A stretch of 64,000 nucleotides of DNA from Mermis nigrescens. Its lineage: Eukaryota; Nematoda; Enoplea; Mermithida; Mermithidae. A program made the position numbers and the translations under genes. Location of the stretch: assembly GCA_036768485.1 (NCBI GenBank), contig JAVLUZ010000512.1:248001-312000 (forward strand), read 5' to 3'. How positions within the stretch are numbered: position 1 is the first letter of the stretch; each line of letters starts with the position of its first letter. Under the pieces are notes generated by a model. That model ran no database searches, had not been told where the DNA came from, and was given only the letters and a program-made list of their open reading frames with translations. Shown here one piece after another: positions 12,279 through 24,930 of this stretch.

Positions 12279-14855
12279 CTGACGTTAGGATCAACATTTT
12301 ATGCCAGTATACCTGAAATAGCACTTTTTGCTCGAATTTATGTGAGCAATCGATGGTAATTTCGAGTTCTGCTTAAAGAAAGGTAGATAGGTACAACATA
12401 TTTTGTTCCCATGAGTTACGCATGTATTGCAGGCCCTCTGTAAAGAGTTCCGAAGATATGTAATTCAAAAAGAACAAACTACGTTGCACGTACATATATT
12501 AATGTACATTCCAAGGAAATTTCATTTATTCACTCGGAAGACGAGTACCTATGCTACATAATTCTTTCTTACGAATTCATTGCAGGGCAAATATTTTAGA
12601 GCAACTTTCAATACACTATCTTGTGGTGTATGCCACATCATAGCTCCTGTAAAACTATTGTGAAACCTTTGAGAAATATTTGGAGGAATTTTAAAGATTT
12701 TTCATGCTAAGCATATAGTTCCAATCGTAGATTTGAATTTCGGTCAGAATTTTTACGATACCGTATTTATTTTAATGAACGGCGTTCATTTTTTCAATAC
12801 TTTTATCGATGCTCCATTTATTGGAGGGCGCCGTTAATTATTTTTTCTCTTTACAGGTGCCATCAACTTATGTATAAATTTTACTTCAAAACTCGAACTG
12901 CTTGCGTTTGAGCGAAAACAGATCATAGGTAGTGCGATAGCGTTACCTAAAATATACTTGGCCACCCTTTTTTCTTATATGTTTATCACAGCGAGTGCGA
13001 ATTTTATGTCTTCTCACAGCTATAACGAAACAGTCTGACTGGTGCGGTTTTTTTTAATCGATAGATAACTATAAACTTGATGCGCACTTTCTTTGTTTAT
13101 ACTTAATATTAAGTCAGTAATGTATGTGCAGAGTGTAAACCATAAAATCAAATAATCTGCGGAGGGCCAATTGTTTTAAAATGTTGCATATGATTAGTAG
13201 GCCACGAATCTGACCTTAAATTTCTCTACACGCAATGGTTGTTACACAAAAGCGTAAAGTATACGGGTGTTTTACTCTTTGCGTGTTATCGAGCATATGT
13301 AACGCACTTTTGCATTCTGTTCAGTCTGGTTGAATGTAAAATGTAGACAATTAAAAAATCTAGAGGTTTTACTTTTTCGAAAAAATGGTAGCTGTAAAGT
13401 AATAAGCTGTTTATTGTTAAGAGTCGGGAGCGAAAAAAACATTTTATTCTGCCAAGCTTCTATTCGCCCAGAGCATTGCGGATGATAAATTTAGAAAAAT
13501 GTCTCTCTGTAACGTCAGAATAATGAACCTACAGCTTCAAACTTTTCTACAGACAGTGGTTGTTGAGCTGTGAAGAGATAAAGTTTAAATTATGGACATG
13601 CTTGCTTATGTCAATATTCAACTCTGTTTTGCATATTGCATCATTCATTTGGTGTAGATATCAATTCAATAAATTTTTTGACTACCATTGTTATCTTTCT
13701 TTCAGTGTCAACATTTGCAATCGATGCTATAAACTAGGAAGAAAGCTTAAATTTGTTTCAGATAATCTTTGCTTAGGCAAACTCTGGATTTAACTTTGTT
13801 CGAGCATTTCTGGTGAGAAATACATTTTTACGTTAGTCTTTAAAGTCGATCAAACGGGCGACTTTCGTGTAGGTTTTTTCATCTGTATATAGTAGGTTCG
13901 ATTGTCTTTTTTGCATTGTAGGTGTCGCTTACGGTACACTCCTTCTAAACGGTTCACCGTTTATTAGAGGAGCGTTGTTTATCACGAATGAATACGCTGA
14001 TTAATCCTTTAGACAGAAGGCACTCTACGTGTAATCTGGAAAAGAAATTCCGAAGTTCTTATTCGTAAGAGCATAATTAAGCTTAAATTTTTCTGCACAT
14101 AGCATTATTTATTGTGTCTAATACAGTGATCGCATAAGTTTAACTTTCTTGTTGTCGAATACATTGATTGTGCGCTCTGCGCAAGTTTTCTGAATTGCAC
14201 ATATGTACCTATGTATAAGCCTGATTTCTAATCGGCTTCACGCATACATATACGTACAATGCAAATGAATTTCTGTAAAATCTTTACGACAGCACAAAGC
14301 GCCTCAATCGTCACACTGTAATTCAAAATCGGTAGATAATGAGGAAAGTCACTGCAAAGTAATCAATACTTGAGGTAAGTTACCGTGAGGAATTGATGTC
14401 GTTACCTTCACTAAAGGTAAAATTGTTGAAAAAACATGAACGAAATGCACCATAAAGTAGACTACATTGATATCAGAACAAAACAAAAAGTATGTCCATG
14501 CGTGCATACAGTATGCGCGACTCAACATTGAGGGAAATACTTGGATTTCCTATCCACAATTAGTCGTCCTAAGTCCAAGATTTTTATCCCCTCCCCATTT
14601 TTGGCAAACGTCTTGCATTTCAGGCCATTTATTAAGGTGTTTTTGCCATTTTTGGTTGAAGTTCACTAATCCCTCCTCCCCATGAAATCACGCAGCTGAA
14701 CCCCATCTAAATTTCAAAACTTTCTGATGATATGTGCACTCGTATCGTGTAGACGGCACTTTAGAACAGGGAACTAATCATTTTAATTTTCTGGGCTGCT
14801 TAATAATGGGCTATGGCTTTCGTCTAGTACATACGTAGGTATGCTTTTGATAATC

Positions 14856-14881
14856 ATAGGTAGCGCGATAGCGCTACCTAT
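14856..14881 (+). repeat. LHR head hairpin (perfect)
   Basis: ATAGGTAGCGC, loop GATA, GCGCTACCTAT: an 11-bp perfect stem at the start of an LHR unit. Equivalent hairpins occur near 12925, 17698 and 41612 with one or two changes, mostly giving G-T pairs. Confidence 0.85.
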
Positions 14882-16569
14882 AATATACTTGGCCACCCTT
14901 TTTTCTTATATGTTTTTCACAGCGAGTGCGAAATTTGTGTCCCCCCTCACAGCTATAACGGCACACATCTGAGGGGTGCGGTTTTTTTAAATGGTAGATA
15001 ATAAAAAAACTTAGTGCCCCCATTTTTTTCTTGTTTACACTCAACACCGAGCGCGTCGTGAGTGTGTAAAGTTTACACCAAAAATTCAAATAATTTGCGG
15101 AGGGCCAATTTTTTTTAAAAATGTTTCCCCTAATTAGTAGGTTACGAATCTGGTCTTAAAATTTCTTTACACTCATCGGTTGTTGCACAGGAGTGTAAAT
15201 TAGACGGTTTTTTACAGTTTTCATGTGGCCAAGCATATCTAACTCAGTTTTACATTCTATGCAGTCTGATTGGTTTCAAAATGTAGACGGTTAAAAAATC
15301 TAGGGGAGACTTTTTTTAATTTTTTTTAAAGTAATATTCTCGAATTTAGAGGCGGTTTATTGTTAGCGCGTACCTATAATATACTTGGGTACCTCTAACA
15401 CCTGTGCACCCCCTACAGCTATAACGGGACACTTCTGGAAGGTGCGGTTTTTTTTAAAAGAAAGAAAATAAAAAAATTCGCTGCCCTTGTTTTTTTGTTT
15501 TTCTTGAAACGCAAAACTGACTGTGTAAAGAAGGTGTAAAGTTTTTGTGTAACGTTATAACATGGGACAAATTTTGGGACATTTATAATGCGGCATATGG
15601 ACAACTGAGTATTGATGACTCGAAGAATTGAACGGCATAGGATAATAGAGGGATGAATTCTACAGATGGCACTTCTTTTGTTTTTAGAAATTCGCATTAG
15701 TTATCGAATGGCAGTGTAAAGAGTGCGAAAATCTGGGGGTAAAAAAGCACTTTTTGGTCGAGTTTTCAACCTGCTTATGTCCGATACTAAGTCCGGTTAT
15801 GAGTTTTTCGAAATGTTTTTTGACAGAAATGTAGAGCGGATCAAGGGCTACATTCTGTATATAAGCAAAGTCTTCTATGCTTAATGGTGAGTTAGATCCT
15901 GGGGTTTAAAGTTTACACTCTAGTGGATGGTGTAAAAAACGGATTTTAACTAAGATTTCTCTGCCAAATTTTCCCGCTTATGAGTAAGGGTGAATTTAAT
16001 ACAGCAGTAATAAAGTGCCTCTCAGGGGCTACACATCGCAGCAAACCGCATTTAAAAAAACGCAATATTGAGTTATTTATGGGGGTGTAAAGTTCGAAAT
16101 TAGAGGTAAAAAATGGGCGAAAAAACACGTTTTTTCCGAATTTTGATTAATAAATCATACCAAATAATTTTTGCAAGAGAATTTTGGCACACCGAAATGT
16201 ACTACGATTTAAAAGCTACAAATTGTACCAAACCGAATTTCTTTAAACTCAATGGGGAGTTCGGTACGGAATTTTAAAGTTTACAGTGTTCTAAATGATG
16301 GAAAAAACGTTTTTGTTGCGTTTTTTGTTCCACTTTCTCCGTCCAGAAGTCGGGATAAGTCTAATAGAATAAGAATAAAGTGCTTTATATCGGGTGCATG
16401 TCAAAGCAAATTGTCTATACATTAATATTCAGCGAGTGTAAAGTCAAAATTCTGGTGTTTAAAATGCGTTTCTGTCTTGTTTTTTCTGCCTGCTTCTCTG
16501 GTTATGAGTCAGGGACACGATTATCAAGTCTAGAAATGGACCAGGAACCAAATTTGATATGCCAGTCTG

Positions 16570-17350
16570 GCGCATATGTTTACACTCTACAGTGTTGTAA
16601 AGTGGTTTACACCAATTGTTAGTTTGCACATAGAACATTATGGAGACTTAATTTTTTTCATAAATATTAATCGTAATATCGGAACAATATCAAAATTACG
16701 AATCTGACCAAAATTTTCTTTACAATAGGTGTTTACATGAAGTTTACACTACATATGTATTTATCTTGGTTTTTGAGCATTCCAGAAACCTAATTTTTCC
16801 CTGGAGTCTAAAAATTTTCAAAGGATCAAATGTGAGACGTCACGTAGGCGCGTTTGTTTACATCCAACAGTGATGTAAAGTAGTTTACATTCATTGTTCA
16901 TTTGTCCTCAGACCATTGTAGAGACATAATTTTTTCATGAATGTTGATCATAATATCCGAGTAATTTTTACACTGCATGTTAGCCTTTGTTCTAGAGCAT
17001 TGCAAAAAGCGAAATTTTTTTCCTGAGATCTAAAAATTTACAGGGAATGAAATATATACGTCAGTTGGGCGCTCTTGCTTACACTCAGCAGTATTGCAAA
17101 GTGGTTTAAACCTAATGTTTATTTGTCTTCAAAACATTATGGAGACTCATTTTTCCATAAATATTGAAAATAATATCGGAGCAATATCAAAATTACGAAT
17201 CCGACTAAAATATTCTTTACGCTATGTGTTTGTGTAAAGTTTACATTACGTCTTAACCTTAATTCGATAGACTTGCAGAGACTATGTAACTGAAGTCAAG
17301 AAATTTTCAAGGATTCATATGTGAGACATCAATTAAGTGAGTTTGTTAAC
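16570..17350 (+). repeat. Degenerate tandem repeat, about 260-280 bp period, inside LHR
   Basis: A unit containing TTTACACTC(T/A)ACAGTG, GTAAAGTGGTTTACA, CATTATGGAGAC, ATCGTAATATC and AATTACGAATCTGAC recurs about three times (near 16578, 16858 and 17080). A related unit lies in the other LHR copy near 44040. Confidence 0.6.
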
Positions 17351-18707
17351 CCTCAAAAGTAATCTAAAGTGATTTAAAAATTATGTTCAAGTGTCCTTAG
17401 ATCATTGAAGAGATGTAATTTTGTCTAAAATGGGTTGCATTAAAGTTAAATCCTTCTTAGCCGTGTTTATAATATGTTTCACAAAATCTTGCACATGGAG
17501 AGCAATCGTTTAATCGATGTAAATTGCCAGCAAAAGTGGTTTAAAATGAACCAGCAATCACACTAATGTGCACAGAAGTCGACAAAGATATGCAGCTTTA
17601 TTGTAATCATGTACATTAATAAGCCGTAAATCGGAAATACACCATTTGGAATGGAAAAGACTGCAGTTAATGAATACATATGTTAAACTTATTATAATAG
17701 ATAGCGCGATAGCGCTACCTATAATATACTTGGCCATCCTTTTTCTTATATGTTTATCACAGCGAGTGCGAACTTTGTGTCCCCCCTCACAGCAACAACG
17801 GCACACACCTGGGAGGTGCGGTTTTTTTAATCGATGGATGATTAAAAAATTCGATGCCCGTGTTTTTTTCTTTTGTTTACACTCAATACTGAGTTAGCAA
17901 TGAGCGAGCAAAGTGTAAAGCAAAAAATTAAATAATCTGCGGTTTGCCAATGTTTTTTTAAAAATGTTGCCCCCCCAGCTGTAGATTACGAATCTGACCT
18001 TAAAATTACTTTACACTCAATGGTTGTTGCACAAAAGTGTAAAGTATACGCGTTTTTTACTCTTTGCGTGTCCTTCAGCTTATCTAACTCAATTTTGGTT
18101 TCTGTGCAGTCCTATCGGTTCTATAATGTAGAGGGTTGCAAAATCTCAAATCAATTCTTTTTTCTTTCTTATAACGCAATATTTCTTGATCTGTGATCGT
18201 TTTAGTGTAAAGGGTTCGAGACGAAAAACGATATCTCTTCAACTACTCCGCTAAGTAGGCGGAACATGCTAATTATGCTTAAAAGGTGCCCTGACCTTAG
18301 CGTTACAGATCACAGTTTATTTTCTTTTATACACCCAATATTGCGGTATTAGCACAAGTGTAAAGTTTACACCGAGAAGCATTTTTGCGCCCAGAGCGTC
18401 GTGGATGATGAATTTTTTTAAATGTTCTCCGTAAGGTCAGAATAACGAATCTGACCTTTAAACTTTTCTACAGCCAGTGTTTGTTGAGGTAAAAGAGGTG
18501 AACTTTGAATTATACCTACATCTATTTTCTAATGCCGATAGATAACTCCGTATTGCATATTTTTGATCAGATTTTTCGTATTTCAGAGGTTTTTGACTCG
18601 TCTTAAATAAATAATTATTTTTATCATCATAAATGCACTATTCTTAAACTTCAGTAGAATGATGAATATCTTTCAAAATAGGATAATCAAGCTGAAATCT
18701 GCTGATA

Positions 18708-18793
18708 TGTCGAGTTGGCGCAGTGATTGACAACTCCGTTCTCGGATGCGGTATTAAACAAAGAATGATGGGTTCGAATCTTCTGAATGCTGA
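18708..18793 (+). other. tRNA-like segment (A and B box) inside LHR copy A
   Basis: GTTGGCGCAGTGATTGAC resembles a Pol III A box and GGTTCGAATC (18771-18780) a B box, with tRNA-like spacing. Acceptor pairing is poor, so it is not a functional tRNA. It may be a SINE-like head or a captured tRNA fragment. Confidence 0.5.
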
Positions 18794-19906
18794 CTTTTTT
18801 CATTTTTTCAAATTCTTTTGGCAAAACCATGTACTTCATTTGACTCATATATCTATTTAGGTTCTGCAGATAACACTTTTTCGTTTTTTGAATTTCGCCT
18901 CAGTTCTCGAATGGGAGTGTAAAGAGTGCGAAAATCTGGGTGCGAAAAGACACATTTTAACCGAGTTTTCGACATGTTTATGTCTGCCAACAACTCCAGT
19001 TATAGTTTTAGGAAATTTTTTCTGACAGAAATGTACTTCGGATCAAGGGCTATCTTGTGCTTACCAGCAAACTTTTCTACAATCAATACGCAGTTAGTAC
19101 CAGGGCTTTGAACTTTACTCTCTAGTGGATGAGTAAAAAAACAGATTTTGTCCGAGATTTCTGTGCCAAAAGTTGGGGTTAATTAAATAAAATAGAAATA
19201 AAGTAACTTCTAATGGCTACACGTCGAAGCGAGCCGCGTTCTAAAAACGTTATATTGAGTTGTTAATGGGGTGTAAAGTTCGAAATCTGAGGTGTAAAAT
19301 GGGCGAAAAAAAACAGGTTTTTTCGTATTTTGATTGATAAATCATATCAAATATTTTGCGGAACATAAGTTTGGCACATACAAACCTACTACAATCAAAG
19401 GGCAACAAACTGGCCCGAACCGAAATTATTTACATTCAATGGGCGTTAGGTTCAGATTTTTAAAGTTTACAATGTGGTGGACAGTGGAAAATACGTGTTT
19501 GTACATTTTTTTGTTCGCCACTTTCTCTGTTCAGAAGTCGGGCGAGGTCGAATAGGATAAAAATAAAGTAAAATTCTAGTTTTTTTCCACGTAAAATCAG
19601 AATTGAGAATCTGACTATTAGTATTCTCTACACTTAGTAGTTTTGTAAAGTTTGCACAATTCATTTGTTGATCAATCGCGTTTAGTTCGGAATTGGTGGA
19701 CGGCCCTTATTTTATTACTCGGCTTAAATAATCCAAGTGACTGTCTTTTGATTATTTTCTTTATCGCAAATTCAAACACCCAAATTTCAATTTAAAAATC
19801 ATAAAAATTATTTCATAATTTTTATGTAAGATGACTGGCTGGTTTAGAGCTCTTTTTTGTTGTTTTCACTGTTCATTGTGCTCTTAGGAACCAGAAAAGA
19901 AATAGT

Positions 19907-19935
19907 TTTTCGCCATAGGTATTCTATGGCGAAAA
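19907..19935. repeat. Perfect 12-bp hairpin
   Basis: TTTTCGCCATAG, loop GTATT, CTATGGCGAAAA. It is isolated in the segment of LHR copy A that is missing from copy B. Function is unknown; it may be a small MITE remnant. Confidence 0.7.
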
Positions 19936-20565
19936 CAACTTAAAAAAGCTTTTTGCGTTAATTATTATTTTGGTCCAAAATAGGTCAACTGACCTAGGGC
20001 AAAATTCCGGGGCTACTTAATTACTACTGCGTTAGGTTTTTAGGGCATAGCTGCCAATAGCTCCGTAGGTACGGACGAATTTAGGTCCGAGGAGTTTGAG
20101 ACCGTAGTTATTGAGGGTCGTGTGGTTGAGTCCGGCGTTTCGCCCTAGCAACTTGACCAGCGCTAAGTGTAGCCAGGTACTTAAGTAAGTCCCGTAGGTA
20201 CGTTATATGTCGTTTCCAAGTTAATTTAAATGTGGAACGACCTCTATAACTTACAGGACTGTTTAGAATGTAACATATATTTACTATAGCTAATAAAAAA
20301 TAGTAAACTTTATACTTCCGACAATCAAGAGCATATCTAACTCAGTTTTAAATTCTATGCAGTCTGATTGATTTCAAAAGGTAGACGGTTATAAAATCTA
20401 GGGAGTCTCTTTTTTAAAACAACATTTTTTAAATTTAGAGGCAATTAATTTATGTTAAGAACAATATTGTTTTCCGCGTTCTTGGACTGCTGTCATTATT
20501 GTGGTATGTTACTGTATGTGTTTGCTGACTGATGCACTGAAATCATGCTAATTAAAAGTGGGGTA

Positions 20566-21322
20566 CTAGCAAAGAAAAATGCTCCGATGGAACAAAAAAG
20601 ATGAATATACTTGGAATTGTGGATTATTAAGGATGTAAAAGGAGGGGACTAGGAATAATCTACCTAAAGTCGCAAAATCTGCTAAAAATCACACTTTCTC
20701 TAAGCAACGCAAAAAATCGAAGTATATTCTGCAGCCTCTAAAAAGTGTCTTTTTTTAAATAATGTTCAAAGTTTCAGATAAGAGTGTATAAACGAAATCT
20801 GTAATGTTTATTTTTTAAGTTAATGGCAAGTAGCAACGCTGACTAGCTTCGTATCCTGATCTATAGAAAATTAAGTGGTATTGTATTTAAAGTTGTTTTA
20901 TTTTGTTCTGAGCATTAAAGCAAGCAAAGCAGCGGCCGATTGATTAGTGCACACAATCCTTAAGGGCATGCTAGTGTACCTACATCTAGTCTGTTTCAAG
21001 TCAACTTAAGTGTTTCCTACTGTTTTAAACCATTCATTCAATTGGCTTAGAAAGACAGTTAGTTTACTCAACATCATTTCCCATAGCTATTGCGTAGCTA
21101 ATGTGCTGCTTTTTCAATCATTTTATGGTTAAATATTTATTTTAATCTGTTGGCCGCAGAATATACTTCGATTTTTTGCGTTGCTTAGAGAAAGTGTGAT
21201 TTTTAGCAGATTTTGCGACTTTAGGTAGATTATTCCTAGTCCCCTCCTTTTACATCCTTAATAATCCACAATTCCAAGTATATTCATCTTTTTTGTTCCA
21301 TCGGAGCATTTTGCTTTGCTAG
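20566..21322. mobile_element. Foldback element with about 165-bp inverted repeats
   Basis: The left arm (20566 to about 20735) starts CTAGCAAAG; the right arm (about 21160-21322) is its inverted copy ending CTTTGCTAG. The arms match over GCTCCGATGGAACAAAAAAG, the GATGTAAAAGGAGGGGACT segment and the GCAACGCAAAAAATCGAAG segment. There is no reading frame in the loop. The element closes LHR copy A, and an equivalent closes copy B. Confidence 0.85.
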
Positions 21323-21659
21323 ATTTAAAATAGCTTGAGTGATATAAAACTAATTAGTTGCGAAACGCCGAAATTTATCATTTATTCAGCTTGTAAATTC
21401 AATATCACTTCATTTTTGACAAATAAAAACAAATTTATTTAGAAATGTTTACATTGCTTCTACTTTTGCCTTTCAAATCTCGGTATTTGTAGTCTGTTTC
21501 ATTTGTTCGAGTGCTTTTGAATGAGTTTGAAGTGAATATAAAAGTGTTTTAAACTAATACGGCAGGATTACAGTACTTATATCGAGTTATGTGTAGCATG
21601 ATCTTTGACCTTGTTCAGCGGCAAAACTGTATCGGATTGGCCACTTTCATAGTTTCTGG

Positions 21660-21892
21660 CACATGTGGGCATGGGGGGTATGTACCCCAGAAGGTTTGAA
21701 TATCTCCCCAGAAACCAAAAACCCCCAGAATTCAATTTTGGAAATTTTTTGTTTTTTCGCAATTTTTAGATGCCAATGGATAGTGCTCGATGAGAAACGT
21801 TGAAAAATGGTGTGTTTTTCACCATACCACCATTTTTTGACCTTTGAAAGTCTCGCACCCCCACCCCAGAATTTTGGTGCTGCCCACCCATA
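21660..21892 (-). mobile_element. M1-family hAT-like MITE
   Basis: Starts CACATGTGGGC, ends GCCCACCCATA. Flanks GTTTCTGG (21652-21659) and GTCTCTGG (21893-21900) match at 7 of 8. The interior signature GCCAATGGATAGTGCTCGAT is present. Confidence 0.8.
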
Positions 21893-21900
21893 GTCTCTGG

Positions 21901-23225
21901 GTCAAATTGAGGAAAAGCTTTCGATAAGACAACTAAAAGACCTTATATAAAGAAAAATCTTTATCGAAGCAGATCAAAGATTTTTTGACACTATTACAAA
22001 AAATGCGCTATGCGGAAGATTTAAATGAAATAAAATAATAATTCTTTAAAAAATCTAGTTATCAAACAATAAAAAATATGAGATACAAAATAAGTTGGTT
22101 TATTTATGTAGCTTTCATTATTAATTTGTTCACTGTTTTTATCTCTGCGACCTGCGTAGTAGTTTTGGTTCAGGTTATTTGCTTTAATTTTTCTTGTCTG
22201 TCAAGAGTTGGATGCGTACGAAACGAACGGGCAAAACTGCTAATAAAAGCACTAAAAATTTGATTTTCGGCATCTATGTACTTTATCTGCAAGAGTATTT
22301 TGGTTTTAGGGGGTCAAACACAAACCCCCACGCCATTGTGTAGTTGAATGAGTTCTTGGTTCTTGCCGTTGAATCTATGATAAAATTAGTGATACTTACT
22401 CGTAAGTCTTAGGAAATTCAAAACATTCCATTTCCTTACCGCTTTTTTGCGATCGAATTAAAGTTGTTCGAGCTTTAAATTTACGAGTATGTAGGTATCT
22501 TCCTACTTGCATTGTACATAGTTTTTTTCGTAGGTGGAGCATACTTACGAAATAAACTACCAGACTAAACCTAGGTAATTTGTAAGAAAGAGCCATCAGA
22601 ACGCACGATGCATATATACCAAATGGACAGTAAACAAAATAAAATGCAGAAACAAAAACTTGCTAAAAGCGCAATTAGCAACTTTTTTTATCAAATGAAA
22701 AAGCAAAAAAATTGTCATCTGGTTTCACAAATCAGTTGTACTTGCTAGACCGCATCGTATGCTTTAGTGCATAACCATCCTGAACACATTCTCTACCGTG
22801 AAAGTTTTTTCGCATTTATTCCACATCGAAAAATTTTCCGGTTTGAACTGTAAGCGTTTTAGGTGTTATTTGTGCTGTTGAAGGGGATTTATCGACCGTT
22901 CCATTCGGATTGAACATTTAAATCGTAATTCATAATTTAGAAGTGAAATTGTAGCTTTAATGAAGATTTTTATTTGGTGCAACTAAAAGCTAAGACTGAG
23001 TAAAATTAAGATTACTCCATTTCGGATGAGTAAGTTTTTAAGAGCCTTTGTGCCGCCAAAATTTTAATTCAAATCACCGATAGTGCACAGCATGAGCAGG
23101 CTGAGTCAGCCCGGTCAGCTGAGAAATTTTCCTTTGCGTAAAGAAGGTTACCTTAGGTGTATTATTATTAATTTGATTATTATCTGTGTTCTTCATTTTG
23201 TCTTATTTTCTCCGCCCTTGTTTCT
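21901..23225. other. Intergenic stretch, nothing recognised
   Basis: AT-rich unique-looking sequence. Short open frames here (for example about 61 codons from 22078) show no family motif and no splice context. A GGGGTCAAAC...CCCCCACGCC fragment near 22305-22335 may be the scar of an old M1 or M3 copy. Confidence 0.45.
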
Positions 23226-23875
23226 GAAAGGACCAAGGGCGTAGCCAGAAGGGCATAGGGGGCATATGCCCCTCCGAAATTTTGTACAAGTTTTGTTGAT
23301 TTTTCTGGTGCAATAATTGTATTCAGAAAATTGAGATCAAAACAACAAAAAAACGTCAAAATTTTCCGGCGGTTCGCGCCGAGTCATTATTATTTATTGT
23401 TATATATGTAAGTGCGGTGCACATACACGTAAGTCCTATCGTGTTCTCTGCTCGCAGACGCTTTTTGTGTATATACCGTCAGGTTGATGTTACAACCATT
23501 GGTTATACACAGCGTTCTGCTTTCAGGCAGAGCACCGGCCATCTACGATTCATTCGGTATGGCGCTGGTCCAGTGGTGGGAATTGCTGCCCACCCGGTGA
23601 AACTCTCTACATATAGATCCATGAGTTCAGAAGCTTGAATCAGTCAAAGTAATCCAGCGCTTCAAATCACTTTAGTGATTTCATGCACTATTTGTTCGTT
23701 GAATGAAACTGCGCATGCTCATTGAGTATAATAGTAAAAGTGCGAAACTGATTGCATACCAGGTTGTCTATTCTCTGCTTTGTTTGTCTTTCTTTACAAG
23801 GACACATAATTCTATTAAAGTGGCCCGCTTTTCTTGTGTTTTTGCGCATTTTCTGCTTTCTGAACTGATTGTGTC

Positions 23876-24080
23876 CCGATTCTCCGACCGTCCCGATTTC
23901 CCGACCGTCCCGATTCTCCGACCATCCCAATTCTCCGACCGTCCCGATTCTCCGACCGTCCCGATTCTCCGACTTTCCCGATTCTCCGACCGTCCCGATT
24001 CTCCGCCTAATGCTAAAAACGTTTTTTTTTAAATTTGCGCCACCCGTCCCGATTCTCCGACCATTCCGATTCTCCGACCA
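23876..24080 (+). repeat. 17-bp minisatellite, forward array
   Basis: About ten units of GTCCCGATTCTCCGACC with small variants, broken by a non-repeat segment at 24006-24045. Open in more than one frame, as Ser-Arg-Phe-Ser-Asp-type repeats, but no start or splice context supports translation. Confidence 0.9.
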
Positions 24081-24673
24081 TGGTAAGATTTGACAAGTTT
24101 TGACTACGACTGCATTGCATAATTTATAATGCAGTACCTACGAACGCATTCCACACATGTACATAACATGCATATATGTGTTTTGCGTACAGATATGTAC
24201 ATACATATATACTTATTCAATCGACCACTTATATAGGTACATGGATATATACCTATTTATTCGATTAACCAGCGTAACGAATACGATGAAATTCTGCTCT
24301 GACTTATAAATTAGAAACAAAAAAATGGAAAATGCAAATTAGATAAAAATATGTAGCGTCGTTTTCAAGACGTTTGACATACAAAGGTATATAACTGCAT
24401 TAATACTAAAAGTCTGAGCTAGGCAAGGAGACAATCCCAGTTGATACTGTGTCGCATGTAATCGCTTATTATTACTTTTTCACATTAGATTTGCAGCTAT
24501 AGAATGTCACTCTCAATTTTACTGAATGACAAAAATAATACGTTATGAAAAAAATCCGTAAAATTACATAATAATTCAATCTCTGAATAAGTCCCTTATT
24601 ACATGTATGTACAACCGCTATTTAGCAGTTGATTGACATGTGGTTTATGCTACCTGTCATATTTGAATCTGTA

Positions 24674-24930
24674 GTCGGAGAATCGGGAAAAATCGGAGAA
24701 TCGGGACGGACGGAGAATCGGGACGGTCGGAGAATTGAGACGGTCGGAGAATCGGAATGGTCGGAGAACCGGGACGGGCGGAAGAATCGGGACGGTCGGA
24801 GAAACGAGATTTTCGCGAATCTTTAAATAACCTCTCGTAGCATTAGGCGGAGAATCGGGATGGTCGGGGAATCGGGAAAGTCGGAGAATCGGGATGGTCG
24901 GAGAATCGGGACGGTCGGAGAATCGGGACA
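24674..24930 (-). repeat. 17-bp minisatellite, inverted array
   Basis: Units of GGTCGGAGAATCGGGAC, the reverse complement of the array at 23876-24080, broken by a segment at 24810-24848. The two arrays face each other about 590 bp apart and could form a large cruciform or, if transcribed, a long RNA duplex. Confidence 0.9.

Larger units (their letters stand above)
12924..17696 (+). repeat. LHR repeat block, copies 1 and 2 (non-coding)
   Basis: Two tandem units of the hairpin-headed repeat start near 12924 (hairpin with two G-T pairs) and at 14855 (perfect hairpin); a third, truncated head lies at about 15365. After each head comes ATATACTTGG, then CACAGCGAGTGCG, then a GGTGCGGTTTTTTTT stretch. 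The rest is dense in GTGTAAAG, TTTACACTC and GTAAAGTTTACAC. No plausible long frame exists. A divergent M2-like stretch lies near 14575-14705. Confidence 0.75.
17697..21322 (+). repeat. LHR copy A, 3.6 kb, ending in a foldback element
   Basis: It aligns by eye over most of its length with 41611-45573, with matching order of hairpin head, GGTGCGG stretch, tRNA-like segment, TTTACAC-rich middle and terminal foldback. A stretch around 19680-20330 has no obvious partner in the other copy. It encodes no recognisable protein. Confidence 0.78.

Noticed and set aside
12924..17696. LHR tandem units as a CRISPR-like or rRNA array
   Set aside because: No uniform repeat/spacer pattern and no rRNA-like conserved segments; the genome is eukaryotic.
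12924..21322. LHR as a Helitron because of the hairpin and CTAG end
   Set aside because: The hairpin is at the opposite side from a Helitron 3' end and CTAG belongs to the foldback arm; no Rep/helicase and no A|T insertion context.
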